Assembly (NCBI GenBank): GCA_031181145.1
Contig: JAPSLB010000024.1
Coordinates: forward strand, 1 to 35,961
Length of the DNA: 35,961 bases
Direction of reading: 5' to 3'
DNA from: Microvirga sp.
GTDB taxonomy: Bacteria; Pseudomonadota; Alphaproteobacteria; Rhizobiales; Beijerinckiaceae
Part shown: positions 7,094 through 15,461 of the stretch, piece after piece
Layout: every line of letters starts with the position of its first letter
Position numbering within the stretch: the first letter of the stretch is position 1
Translations under genes and position numbers: made by a program
Notes under the pieces: generated by a model
The model's input: only the letters and a program-made list of their open reading frames with translations
Told to the model about the DNA's origin: nothing
Database searches by the model: none

Positions 7094-9547
7094 TTAATTT
7101 AATTCGGGCAGAGTAAGATACTGCCGCAACAGGTGCCGGGTGAGCTCCAGCTCCCGTGCTAAACGCTCGACCTTATCCCCTCCACTCTTGGCAAGCTCCG
7201 CGCTGGTGATCTTTCTCCAGCTGATGCAAATTTCGTGCACGGTTCTTGCTCCAACGTTCGCGGATGCGCTTTGCAGACCATGAGCCTCAAGGCGAAACCG
7301 ATGCGAGTCACCAGTCTCTGCGGCATTCCGCAGTTCTTCAACGATATGATCTGCATCCGAGAAGAATTCCTCTATGAGACTGACGACGAAATCCCTCCCT
7401 CCCAATTGCTCCAGTTCCACGAGCAAGGCTTCATCTATGGCGGAGGAGGAGACGTCCAATGTGGCCGCAGGGGACAGGCTGGCTCCGGTTAACCCTTGGG
7501 TGTGAGGGGAAGTTACATGCTCCTCGATCGCCTTTAGAAGCGTCAAGGGTTGCACGGGTTTAGTCAGGCAGGCATCCATCCCTGCCGCAAGCGCTTGAGA
7601 AACGACGTCCGGCGTCACGTCGGCCGTAAGAGCAATGATTGGAATACGTGTGCCCTGTGGCTCGGTAAACCTGAAGAGCTTCGCCGCCTCCAATCCGGTC
7701 ATTACGGGCATGTTGACGTCCAGGATGACCATATCGAACCGTTCCGCCTCCAGCGCGTTGAGGGCATCTTCTCCATTCGCGACACAGCGAGGGGAATGTC
7801 CTCCACGCTCCAGAATTTTCGATATCACAAGCCGGTTCGTCGAATTGTCGTCCGCGACGAGGATCGAGAGAGGACGCGATGCGATGGGAAGATCGATCAA
7901 ACCCGGATCGCTCCATGTGTTCTGGGCCCAAGATATTTGCGCGGCCGCTGCAAGCGTCGCGGTACTTGCCTCATCAGGTGTGAAATCAAGCGGCAGCACG
8001 CTGCTTGATACCCGCATCAACTCCGATGTCGTAAAGTCTTGGGATGCTTCTGGGCGGATCAGAACCGGTATGGTGGGAAGGTCGGCTTTCTCGATCTCTG
8101 CGACCAGGAGGTCCTCCCGTTGGTCGCTGCAGTAGAATGGAATGACCTGCGCGCTGCCGACTCGCCGGTTCCACTCCCGTACGTGAGACAAAGTTGGAAC
8201 AATCGGAAGATCGTCATAGGTGCCGAGACGAGGCGCGACGGTCTGTGAGAGGCTTGGATCGGAACAAACCAGAACTGGCTGGAACAATTGATGCGGCAGC
8301 CGGTTGGTTCTCTCCTGATCCGGGTTGGTCATCGGGAGGATGAACCAGAAGGAACTGCCGTGGCCCTCTCGACTGTCGACACCGATACTGCCACCCATGG
8401 CTTCGATCAGTTGCCGGCAGATGGATAGGCCCAACCCAGTTCCTCCGAAGCGATTGATGATGGTTTCATCGGCTTGAGTGAAACTATCGAAGATCTTGCC
8501 CACTGCGTGAGGGGCGATGCCAATGCCAGTGTCTAGGACGATGAAGCGGACTGAGGTCCTGTTGCTCTCGCTAGCCGGGTGGGCTGCGAGCGTGATATAT
8601 CCCTTTTCAGTAAATTTCACTGCGTTTCCGAGGAGATTGAGCAGGATCTCCTCAAGATGATGCTTTGGCCCGTGAAGCTGCAACGGGGTCTGTGGAGCGA
8701 TATGAATCGTCAGCCGGAGCCCTTTCTGCAGAGCCTGCGGCAGGACCATAGCACGGGCAGTAGACAGGACATCCAGAAGATCGAAGTCGACCCGGTCGAT
8801 CGGCATCTTTCCTGCTTCGATGCGCGACAGGTTTAGAATGCTGTTGATCTGTCTGAGCAGGGATTCGCCAGCAGAACCGATCGTCCGAACGATGCCACGC
8901 TGCTCGGTATTGAGATCCGTTCCCGCCATGAGGCCAGAAAGACCGATGATTGCGTTCAGCGGTGTTCTCAGTTCGTGACTGACGCTCGCAAGAAAAAGCG
9001 TTTTTGCTCGATTCGCCGCTTCAGCCTGAGCCTTAGCATTCGAGAGCTTGCGGATCAGCGTGCTGGCGTAGAAGGGAAGCACAATCAAGCTCAGCAATAG
9101 GCTCGCCGATAGATAGATGTCCTCGTGCCATCGTGGTGTCGTGTAGATCACCACAGCAAAGCAGATGACTGAGACCACCATGGCTATGTATAGAAAACGG
9201 ACGCCGAAGCGGAACCCGTTTCCGAACGTGATCCATAGATAAAGCAAGAACAAGACGGATGATGTCTCGCCTACATAGTGAAGTTGAACTGAGGCGGTGG
9301 AGAGATCGCTGACGATAGCTACGATCCGCCGGACTGTACATTGCCGAGGTTTAAGGAGGAGATGGACGACGATTCCGATCGAGACAAATGCGAATGCCGT
9401 CGCCCCGATCAGCGCTTCGCGTGGTACGGATGGGTTGACCCAGAACGTGTAGACCGCGATCAGACCTAAGAAGATGAGCCTGTTGAGGCTCATCTCATGC
9501 TCGCGGTCAGGACTGCTCTTCAGGCGTGATAAAAGCTGGGCTATCAC
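7094..9547 (-). CDS. RpfC-like hybrid histidine kinase (TM-HisKA-HATPase-REC-HPt)
   Basis: This 817-residue sensor kinase starts with about five to six membrane segments (residues 22-163) with short loops and no periplasmic domain. HisKA carries the acceptor His191 (SVSHELRTPLNAI). The HATPase domain carries the N box at Asn308 (LLGNAVKF), DTGIGI (339-344) and GGTGLGL. A divergent region (about 420-540) precedes a receiver with Asp566-Asp567, acceptor Asp610, Thr641 and Lys663 (LTKPV). A C-terminal HPt carries His756 (EAHGLQSASANVGA). This is the layout of RpfC, the DSF sensor of xanthomonads. The GTG start overlaps the stop of the upstream response regulator gene by four bases (GTGA), so the two are coupled; an internal ATG at residue 19 is an alternative start. 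A divergent rpfF-type gene nearby supports DSF as the ligand, but ligand identity is inferred. Confidence 0.88.
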   Translation of the reverse strand: MIAQLLSRLKSSPDREHEMSLNRLIFLGLIAVYTFWVNPSVPREALIGATAFAFVSIGIVVHLLLKPRQCTVRRIVAIVSDLSTASVQLHYVGETSSVLFLLYLWITFGNGFRFGVRFLYIAMVVSVICFAVVIYTTPRWHEDIYLSASLLLSLIVLPFYASTLIRKLSNAKAQAEAANRAKTLFLASVSHELRTPLNAIIGLSGLMAGTDLNTEQRGIVRTIGSAGESLLRQINSILNLSRIEAGKMPIDRVDFDLLDVLSTARAMVLPQALQKGLRLTIHIAPQTPLQLHGPKHHLEEILLNLLGNAVKFTEKGYITLAAHPASESNRTSVRFIVLDTGIGIAPHAVGKIFDSFTQADETIINRFGGTGLGLSICRQLIEAMGGSIGVDSREGHGSSFWFILPMTNPDQERTNRLPHQLFQPVLVCSDPSLSQTVAPRLGTYDDLPIVPTLSHVREWNRRVGSAQVIPFYCSDQREDLLVAEIEKADLPTIPVLIRPEASQDFTTSELMRVSSSVLPLDFTPDEASTATLAAAAQISWAQNTWSDPGLIDLPIASRPLSILVADDNSTNRLVISKILERGGHSPRCVANGEDALNALEAERFDMVILDVNMPVMTGLEAAKLFRFTEPQGTRIPIIALTADVTPDVVSQALAAGMDACLTKPVQPLTLLKAIEEHVTSPHTQGLTGASLSPAATLDVSSSAIDEALLVELEQLGGRDFVVSLIEEFFSDADHIVEELRNAAETGDSHRFRLEAHGLQSASANVGARTVHEICISWRKITSAELAKSGGDKVERLARELELTRHLLRQYLTLPELN

Positions 9548-11715
9548 GAGCTTTGTGCCTTCTTCGGCGGCATGTTCTGCTTCGGCATGAGGTACAGAGG
9601 ACGTTCGCCGAGAAGAGACTCAAAAGCGTCCGATCGTATTGGACGGCTGAATAGATAACCCTGCGCTTCATCGCAAGAATGACTGAGCAGGCATGCGAGC
9701 TGGGGATTTGTTTCCACGCCCTCCGCAATAACCTTCATTTCAAGGCTTTGGGCCAGGGAGATGACGGCCCTAACAATGGCCTCGTCGCGACTTCCCGCCA
9801 TGAGACTCGAGATGAATGACCGGTCGATTTTCAGCGTGTCGACAGCGAAGTTCTTCAGGTAGCTGAGGGAGGAGAAGCCCACGCCAAAATCATCGATCGC
9901 GACTCTCACTCCGAGCTTCTTGAGGTTCTGGAGAACCTGCTTTGTTCGTTCGACATCCTTGAGAAGGCTACCCTCGGTGAGTTCGAGTTCTAGACATTCA
10001 GGGTTCAAGCCGGTCGTTCTAAGGGTGTCTTCAACAAGTTGAACGACGTCTTGACGGAGAAACTGCACGGGCGACAGGTTGACCGAAATTCGGAGCGGAC
10101 CATGTCCAAGGTCCTGCCACGCGACCGCTTGCGCACAGGCCTCTCCCAATACCCAGGCACCGATCTCATTGATCAGTCCTGCTTCCTCAGCAATATCGAT
10201 GAAGACATTGGGGGAGATGAGGCCGAAGCCGGGTCTGTTCCATCGTACGAGCGCCTCCGCTCCACCGATCGAACCGGTCCCTAAATCTATTTGAGGTTGA
10301 TAGTAAACTTCAAATTGCGATTGCGCGATCGCTTTGCGAAGATCGGTCTCGAGGCTGATGTTGTTCCAAGAGATACTGTCCATCTCGGGGGAGTAGAAGC
10401 GCAGTGTGTTCCTTCCTTCCGACTTGGCCTGGTACATCGCCAAATCGGCATACTTGAGGAGTTTCTCCACATTCTGGCTGTCAATCGGGGCTAGCGTTAT
10501 CCCGACCGTGCAGCCAATTCTGAACTCACTTCCCTCAAGGATAAAGGGTGTCGAGAATGAATCGATAATCCTGCGTGCGAGATCTTCAGCATCGTGCTGT
10601 GATTTGACATCCGCTTGGACGACCACGAACTCGTCACCGGACATTCTTGCAACGAAGTCGGTGCACGAGACAGTCCCGAGGAGCCGATTTGCTACCAGTT
10701 GGAGCATGCGGTCCCCGCCAGCGTGGCCGAGAGTATCATTGACTGACTTGAAGCGGTCGAGGTCAATCAGGTGGACTGCAAACCGAGATTGCGGGTTGGA
10801 GAGCCCCTGTCGAAGCCAGTCATAGAGCATTCTTCGATTGGGGAGATCGGTCAGTGTGTCGTGCAATGCAATCCGTCGTAGGGTGCTTTCGGCATGCTTT
10901 CGCTCTGTTATATCGACGGACGTCGTCAGGACACCGGCTTCGGCGCCGGCTAGTGCAGGCATCAAGGTCTTCGTAGTTAAGAAGGTTCGCTCAGCTCCTG
11001 ATGCGTCCGTAATACCCTCCTCGAAACTCACACTGGTTCGTTCGTTACTGATGACCGATTTGTGAATCCGGCCGCTGAATTCCAGTTTGTTGCTCCGCAG
11101 GATGTCATTTAGCTGTTTTCCCGTCAGCGCTTCTGGAGTGGAGTTGACGAAGTGGGCGAAGTGGGCGTTCACGAAAACGATGCGACAGTCCTTGTCGGTC
11201 GCGCTGATCATGGCAGGTACAGTATCGATCACCTGTGCCAACGCCTCTCGGCTGCTGCGGATCAGTTCCTCCTGAGAACGTTCACTGATGCGAAGCTGCT
11301 GTTCGAGAGCTTGGGCCCGCCCCTTGATCTGCTTCTGTTGACGCTGAAGCTTTAGAAGATTCCGCGCACGGGTGACGAACTCATAATGATCGACGGGCGA
11401 CCGGAGAAAGTCGGTCGCACCCGCTTCCAGGGCTCTAAGCCGGCATGCCCGATCATCATACGCTGTTATGACGATAATGGGCACGTCAAGCCCATTGGCG
11501 CTGCCTCTCACGTGCTTGGTGAAATCCGCTCCGTCCATGCCAGGCATGCGGAAGTCGGTGACGATCAAATCGGGGCAATTGCCTTCTAGCCATTCGAGAG
11601 CCTCCGCTGGCGAGGCTGAGGCATGCACGACTGCGTTGTCTTCAATCGTTCGAGCCAAACGAGAGTAGATGTTGCGATTCGTGCTTTTGTCATCAAGGAT
11701 CAGAATAACTGCCAT
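9544..11715 (-). CDS. Response regulator REC-PAS-GGDEF-EAL (c-di-GMP turnover)
   Basis: This 723-residue protein has four domains. The receiver (1-120) has Asp8-Asp9, phosphoacceptor Asp54 (VTDFRMPGMDG) and Thr84; its usual Lys is Ser106 (DFLRSPVDH). A coiled linker (about 120-155) is followed by a PAS domain (about 156-275). The GGDEF domain has the active loop SGDEF (359-363), and its RxxD inhibitory site is lost (Ser350 in place of Arg). The EAL domain has EAL 487-489, Asn546, Glu578, Asp608-Asp609, Lys629, Glu665, Glu668 and Gln685. Both cyclase and phosphodiesterase look competent. The gene is first in a two-gene unit with the hybrid kinase, whose HPt is the expected phosphodonor. The PAS-GGDEF-EAL core matches the architecture of RpfR, the Burkholderia BDSF receptor, so it may sense the signal as well as the phosphate. 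Confidence 0.9.
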   Translation of the reverse strand: MAVILILDDKSTNRNIYSRLARTIEDNAVVHASASPAEALEWLEGNCPDLIVTDFRMPGMDGADFTKHVRGSANGLDVPIIVITAYDDRACRLRALEAGATDFLRSPVDHYEFVTRARNLLKLQRQQKQIKGRAQALEQQLRISERSQEELIRSSREALAQVIDTVPAMISATDKDCRIVFVNAHFAHFVNSTPEALTGKQLNDILRSNKLEFSGRIHKSVISNERTSVSFEEGITDASGAERTFLTTKTLMPALAGAEAGVLTTSVDITERKHAESTLRRIALHDTLTDLPNRRMLYDWLRQGLSNPQSRFAVHLIDLDRFKSVNDTLGHAGGDRMLQLVANRLLGTVSCTDFVARMSGDEFVVVQADVKSQHDAEDLARRIIDSFSTPFILEGSEFRIGCTVGITLAPIDSQNVEKLLKYADLAMYQAKSEGRNTLRFYSPEMDSISWNNISLETDLRKAIAQSQFEVYYQPQIDLGTGSIGGAEALVRWNRPGFGLISPNVFIDIAEEAGLINEIGAWVLGEACAQAVAWQDLGHGPLRISVNLSPVQFLRQDVVQLVEDTLRTTGLNPECLELELTEGSLLKDVERTKQVLQNLKKLGVRVAIDDFGVGFSSLSYLKNFAVDTLKIDRSFISSLMAGSRDEAIVRAVISLAQSLEMKVIAEGVETNPQLACLLSHSCDEAQGYLFSRPIRSDAFESLLGERPLYLMPKQNMPPKKAQSS

Positions 11716-12253
11716 CTTTTGCCCCGGGATCCTCAGCCTTAAGCTCGATCGTACCTGTGGACTCGCTGAATTGGCTCAGCAGGCAGTTCACGCCCTGACC
11801 GGTCGCGTTGCCTCATTCCGGAGATCGTGCCGTGTGCCCTAATGCAAGTGCCGTATTATTCCCCTTGAGATCACTTGATTGTTCAAAAGCCAACGCTGGA
11901 CTCCGCATCACTATATTCTCTTTAGAGTCATACGTTCGTATTGAACACGTTATTCATACCTCAATAACCTAGTAGCGGATGCCGTGTCGCAGATGCTTTT
12001 ATGAAATTAGTTAATTGTTTGTTCCCGCATAGCTAAGAACGCGCTGCATCAGATTATTGCTTGGACATCTATGATTGTTTGGACTGAGGAATGGCGCCGT
12101 CATTAACCAATCCATACGGCAAACTTCCAGAAGTACTATCCATGATGCTGTTAATGGATCATTATCCTTAAGGAAGGTCGGCTCCATCGGGCGGACCGCT
12201 TGGAAGCGAGATGAAGCTCGCTGCGCTAATGAGTCTCTATGATGGAGAGCAGA
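11716..12253. promoter_or_regulatory. Divergent promoter region between the two-component unit and rpfF
   Basis: A 538-base intergenic stretch separates the divergent signalling units. It is visibly richer in A+T than its flanks, mainly from 11850 to 12170, and has no convincing ORF. It must hold promoters for both directions. An ATCCAT/ATGGAT inverted repeat (12138-12143 and 12154-12159) lies about 95 bases before rpfF and is a candidate operator. No promoter consensus could be assigned with confidence. Confidence 0.5.
12244..12249 (+). promoter_or_regulatory. Ribosome-binding site that decides the rpfF start
   Basis: GGAGAG lies upstream of the ATG at 12254, with six bases between GGAG and the ATG. 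The sequence before the two upstream in-frame ATGs has no comparable purine block. Confidence 0.6.
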
Positions 12254-13243
12254 ATGCTATCCCCGGTGGTCAAAGCCAATGACCGTACCCATTCTGATGC
12301 TAGAGCCACTGAGTGTCTGGAAATCCCGACCCCTGCGGCACTGCCCCCGAAGGCTGAGCCCGGGCTGAAGCAACCTGCCTCGACCAGCCTTTGCCTCCCA
12401 TATATCGATGTCAGACTTGACTTCGAGCAGAAGATTTACTGGGCGGCGATGCGTCCTAGTCAGCATCCCATGATCACAATGGAACTCCTGCGGGATATGA
12501 TGTGCGTGCAAGATTCCGTCCGTGCGATCATGGAGGAGGGAAACCGCGAGCAGCATCAGCACCTGGAATACTTCGTCGCCGCGTCACAGACACCAGGCGT
12601 CTACAACTTCGGTGGTAACCTAGCTTATTTTGCCGACTGCATCCGGCGTAGGGATCAGGAAGGACTGAAGGAATACGCGTATGCCTGCATCGATGTGGTT
12701 TATGGAAATGCAATGGCGTTTCATACGCCTCTAATTACGATTGCGCTGGTGCAGGGCGATGCGTTGGGAGGTGGATTCGAATGCGCACTTTCTTTCGATA
12801 TCTTGGTCGCGGAGAAGAGCTCGAAGCTGGGCCTTCCGGAGGTTCTGTTCAATTTATTCCCTGGAATGGGAGCATTCAGCTTCCTATCCCGAAAGATTGG
12901 CACAGCGGCTGCGGAGAGACTCATAATGAGCGGTACAGTCTATACCGCTGAGGAGTTGCATCGTCTCGGAGTCGTCGACATCCTTGCCGAGGACGGCCAG
13001 GGAGAGAACGCAGTCCGGGACTATATTGCTCACAATAGACGCAAGCATAATGCCCACAGCGCCATCTACCGCTCGAAGAGGCGGATCAACCCGTTGAAGT
13101 ATGAAGAGCTACGGGACATCGTTGATATCTGGCTTGATGCAGCAATGAAGCTTGGTGAACAGGACCTGCGCAAGATGGAACGGCTTGTCGTTGCGCAGGA
13201 GCGCCGACTGGACGGCCGGGGAGGCACCAGACCAGCCGTTTAA
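12254..13243 (+). CDS. rpfF: RpfF-type DSF (cis-2-unsaturated fatty acid) synthase
   Basis: This is a crotonase-fold protein of the RpfF family, which makes diffusible signal factor fatty acids from acyl-ACP by thioesterase and dehydratase steps. Family blocks run through the protein: YNFGGNLAYFADCIRRRD, IALVQGDALGGGFECALS, GLPEVLFNLFPGMGAFSFL, and IWLDAAMKLGEQDLRKMERLV near the end. The two catalytic glutamates are present, in GGGFE and GLPE, exactly 20 residues apart as in Xanthomonas RpfF (E141/E161). The frame is open from ATGs at 12239 and 12242. I prefer 12254 because GGAG at 12244-12247 sits six bases before it and nothing similar precedes the earlier ATGs. The product is then 329 residues, longer at the N-terminus than the roughly 290 of xanthomonads. 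It is divergent from the RpfC-like kinase unit, which is its likely sensing partner. Confidence 0.93.
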   Translation: MLSPVVKANDRTHSDARATECLEIPTPAALPPKAEPGLKQPASTSLCLPYIDVRLDFEQKIYWAAMRPSQHPMITMELLRDMMCVQDSVRAIMEEGNREQHQHLEYFVAASQTPGVYNFGGNLAYFADCIRRRDQEGLKEYAYACIDVVYGNAMAFHTPLITIALVQGDALGGGFECALSFDILVAEKSSKLGLPEVLFNLFPGMGAFSFLSRKIGTAAAERLIMSGTVYTAEELHRLGVVDILAEDGQGENAVRDYIAHNRRKHNAHSAIYRSKRRINPLKYEELRDIVDIWLDAAMKLGEQDLRKMERLVVAQERRLDGRGGTRPAV

Positions 13244-13739
13244 AGGGCAGATCGATGGCGTGTCGGCTTCAGTTCATGTTACCAGGAGTAGTGTCGTGCA
13301 ATCCTGCCTCGGCTTTCTGCAGAAACTGCCTGACGCCTTCGACCGGATTCTTTGACACGGAACCCTGCTGCGGTATCACGGGCGACCTTCCGCAAGATGT
13401 GCTGGAGCGTTTTGGCTCGACCGTCCAGGTCTTACAGGTGCATTCATAGGAGTGAGGACCGTCAGGAGGCTCCGCGCCAGTCAAAGCGGTAGCTTCAGAT
13501 AGAGTCGTCGAGATGCGCCGCAATTGTTCGCGATTGTCGCCGTAACGGCATTTGGCAGTCGTCCTAACCGGGGTGGTCAGGAAGGCCTAGGCCATGACCG
13601 GCGGGATTTCTTCACCAGCTGCACGGAAACGAACATGCTGGTCCGGCCGAAGCCGGACAGGACCCAGGTTGGGTAGCAGCTTCGAATGAGTAGCGATGAA
13701 GTTGCGCTCGACCTGCATATTGCTTGTTGCTGTGATCAC
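13244..13739. other. Degenerate intergenic DNA after rpfF
   Basis: No intact gene is recognised. On the minus strand, two short frames (13269-13523 and 13587-13766) appear to continue one another with frameshifts. The first contains a YECTCKTW segment and a C-terminal NPVEGVRQFLQKAEAG segment; the second contains VRLRPDQHVRFRAAGEEIPPV. They may be pieces of a small decayed gene of unknown family. The second overlaps the end of the neighbouring IS6 remnant. Confidence 0.35.
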
Positions 13740-14010
13740 CACCCGCCCTTTGCGGATCTTCGTCATGACCCACAGCTAGTAATCATTGGGGTGACCAATA
13801 CAGAGCTCTTGATGCCCAGTCCAGGTTAAACCAATTGCTTGATGCGTTGACGACCCTTTTCAACGATGGTGCTGAAGGCGTCACCCACCGGAGGATCGGA
13901 AGCGCCGGAACGATCCCTCATTCTCTACGACTTTCGCTGCAAGAGGGAACGCGGCGTCCTTATCGGCCGTGATGGCTCGCGGATCGACCGTATAGGGCAG
14001 TTCCAAGCTT
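13740..14010 (-). pseudogene. Second decayed IS6-family transposase remnant
   Basis: The minus strand reads VDPRAITADKDAAFP around 13945-13988. It then reads IVEKGRQRIKQLV, a stop and PGLGIKS around 13804-13866, and IRKGR near 13744-13757. These match the C-terminal third of IS6-family transposases: the second catalytic Asp in the TxDKxAAYP block, then NIVEQDHRRIK-PGLGFKS and the terminal IRKGQ. At least one stop and one or more frameshifts are present and the N-terminal half is missing. The block wording differs from the remnant near 6.2 kb (IDRSQTN there, ADKDAA here), so the two come from different IS6 members. Confidence 0.65.
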
Positions 14011-14050
14011 CAACGGAACCTATCCAGGTTGCGTCGCGAGAAAGGAGTGA

Positions 14051-14084
14051 GCGGCGGGTTGGTGCGAGAGCACCAGCCCGCCGC
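14051..14084. terminator. Strong stem-loop terminator of the amine-uptake operon
   Basis: A 15-bp stem (14051-14065 with 14070-14084, one G-T pair) is capped by a four-base loop, GAGA on the plus strand. It begins 11 bases beyond the stop of the FAD oxidase gene on the minus strand and is followed there by a moderately T-rich stretch. It is the best terminator candidate in the window. Confidence 0.75.
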
Positions 14085-14095
14085 CTCCGTTCGTA

Positions 14096-15400
14096 TCAAT
14101 CGGTCCAGCGCGCGGAGCGGTCGAGAAACCGATACCAAGTGCCCACCATCGGCAGGAACCATGGGTGTCCATCATAGAAATAAAGACGTGGGAAATGGGT
14201 GTTCACAACGCCGCGATCATGCCCGGGGACGCCCAGCATCATCTCCGCCGTGCGGTGCCCTAAATAGGTCGCCATCGAGATCCCGTTGCCGTTGCAGCAC
14301 GAGGAGTAATAGACGCCGTCGTCGAGCCGCCCGACATGGCTGACAAAATCGTAGGCAAAGCAGACGTTTCCAAACCACGAATGCGTGATCTTCACGCCCT
14401 TGAGTGACGGGAACGTGTGCTCCATGAACCTTCGCAGGCCACGTGCCGACTGCTCCTCGGTCGATGTACGGAAGCGCGCACGGCCACCGAACAGCATACG
14501 CGTGCCGTCCGGCGATCGCCGGAAGTAGTAGAGGATGCGCTTCGTGTCACCCGCCACGCGGTTGCCTGGAATGAGTTCCTCCATCTCGTCAAAGGGGCGC
14601 GGTTCGGTTGCGATCATGTAGCTCTGCACCGGGATAGTGCGTTTGCGCAGCCAGGGGAGTTCGGGCCCTGCATAGCCGTTGACGGCCAGCAGAATCTTGT
14701 CTGCGCGCAGTGAGAAGGTCCCTCCGCTGTCGACGTCACGGAGTGTCGCCCGATGCCCGGTCCCGGCGGCCTCGGATCCGAGGAAGCGGAAGCCTGTAAA
14801 GATCCGCACGCCGAGAGCGCGGGCCCGATTGGCGAGGGCGCGGACGTATTTGGCCGGATGAATTGATCCCTGATCGTGTTTTACCAATGCGCCACGGTAG
14901 ATAGAAGTCTTCAAGACGCGGCGGACCTCCTGCTCGGGAAGGAGTTCGAACGACGGACGCTCATGCTCGGGCAGGGTTTCGCGGATGCTCGTGAGCTTCT
15001 TGAGATCGGCCCGGGTATGCGCCCCCGTCACGGTACCGCAGATATTGAGGTCGAACGGATCCGTTAGCGTGAGGGCTCGCTCGAGCATGAAGGGCATGGC
15101 CTGGGAATAATCGTCCATGATCTCATGGGCGCGCTTCATGCCGAATTTGCGGGCGGCGTATTCGAGATCGAACTTCGGCGCATTGCCGATTTGCCCCCCG
15201 TTCCGCGAACTAGCTCCCTCGCCAATCCGCTGCGCCTCGACCACGAAGACATCCGTCACGCCAGACTCGGCGAGGGTAATCGCGGCTGACAATCCGGTGT
15301 AGCCGGCTCCCACGATCAACGCGTTGCAGCTGTCGCGATCGAGGGTTCGCTCGCCATGCTGCGGTTCGGCCTCTTCCCACCAGAAAGGAGTTTTCTTCAT
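14096..15400 (-). CDS. FAD-dependent amine oxidoreductase (DAO/PuuB-like)
   Basis: This 434-residue flavoenzyme of the DAO superfamily has an N-terminal dinucleotide-binding motif, IVGAGYTGLSAA, at about residues 29-40. SSRNGGQIGNA follows, typical of the OrdL/PuuB branch, and the C-terminal part carries CCNGNGISMATYLG, which closes the flavin site. Relatives oxidise gamma-glutamylputrescine, glycine betaine-type or other secondary and primary amines to an aldehyde or imine plus H2O2. It is the last gene of the minus-strand operon with the polyamine-type ABC importer, 61 bases after the cupin gene. This fits oxidation of the imported amine. No glutamylputrescine synthetase gene is visible here, so the exact substrate is open. 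Confidence 0.85.
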   Translation of the reverse strand: MKKTPFWWEEAEPQHGERTLDRDSCNALIVGAGYTGLSAAITLAESGVTDVFVVEAQRIGEGASSRNGGQIGNAPKFDLEYAARKFGMKRAHEIMDDYSQAMPFMLERALTLTDPFDLNICGTVTGAHTRADLKKLTSIRETLPEHERPSFELLPEQEVRRVLKTSIYRGALVKHDQGSIHPAKYVRALANRARALGVRIFTGFRFLGSEAAGTGHRATLRDVDSGGTFSLRADKILLAVNGYAGPELPWLRKRTIPVQSYMIATEPRPFDEMEELIPGNRVAGDTKRILYYFRRSPDGTRMLFGGRARFRTSTEEQSARGLRRFMEHTFPSLKGVKITHSWFGNVCFAYDFVSHVGRLDDGVYYSSCCNGNGISMATYLGHRTAEMMLGVPGHDRGVVNTHFPRLYFYDGHPWFLPMVGTWYRFLDRSARWTD

Positions 15401-15461
15401 TTGATGTCCCTGCCAGATTCGTTGTGAAGAGCTTGCGCTCGCCTTTCAGTCGTCTCGCATG

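Noticed and set aside
6020..14010. Classical composite transposon carrying the DSF genes
   Set aside because: The two IS6 remnants are different members and truncated, with no visible terminal repeats or target duplication. Only a looser island interpretation is kept.
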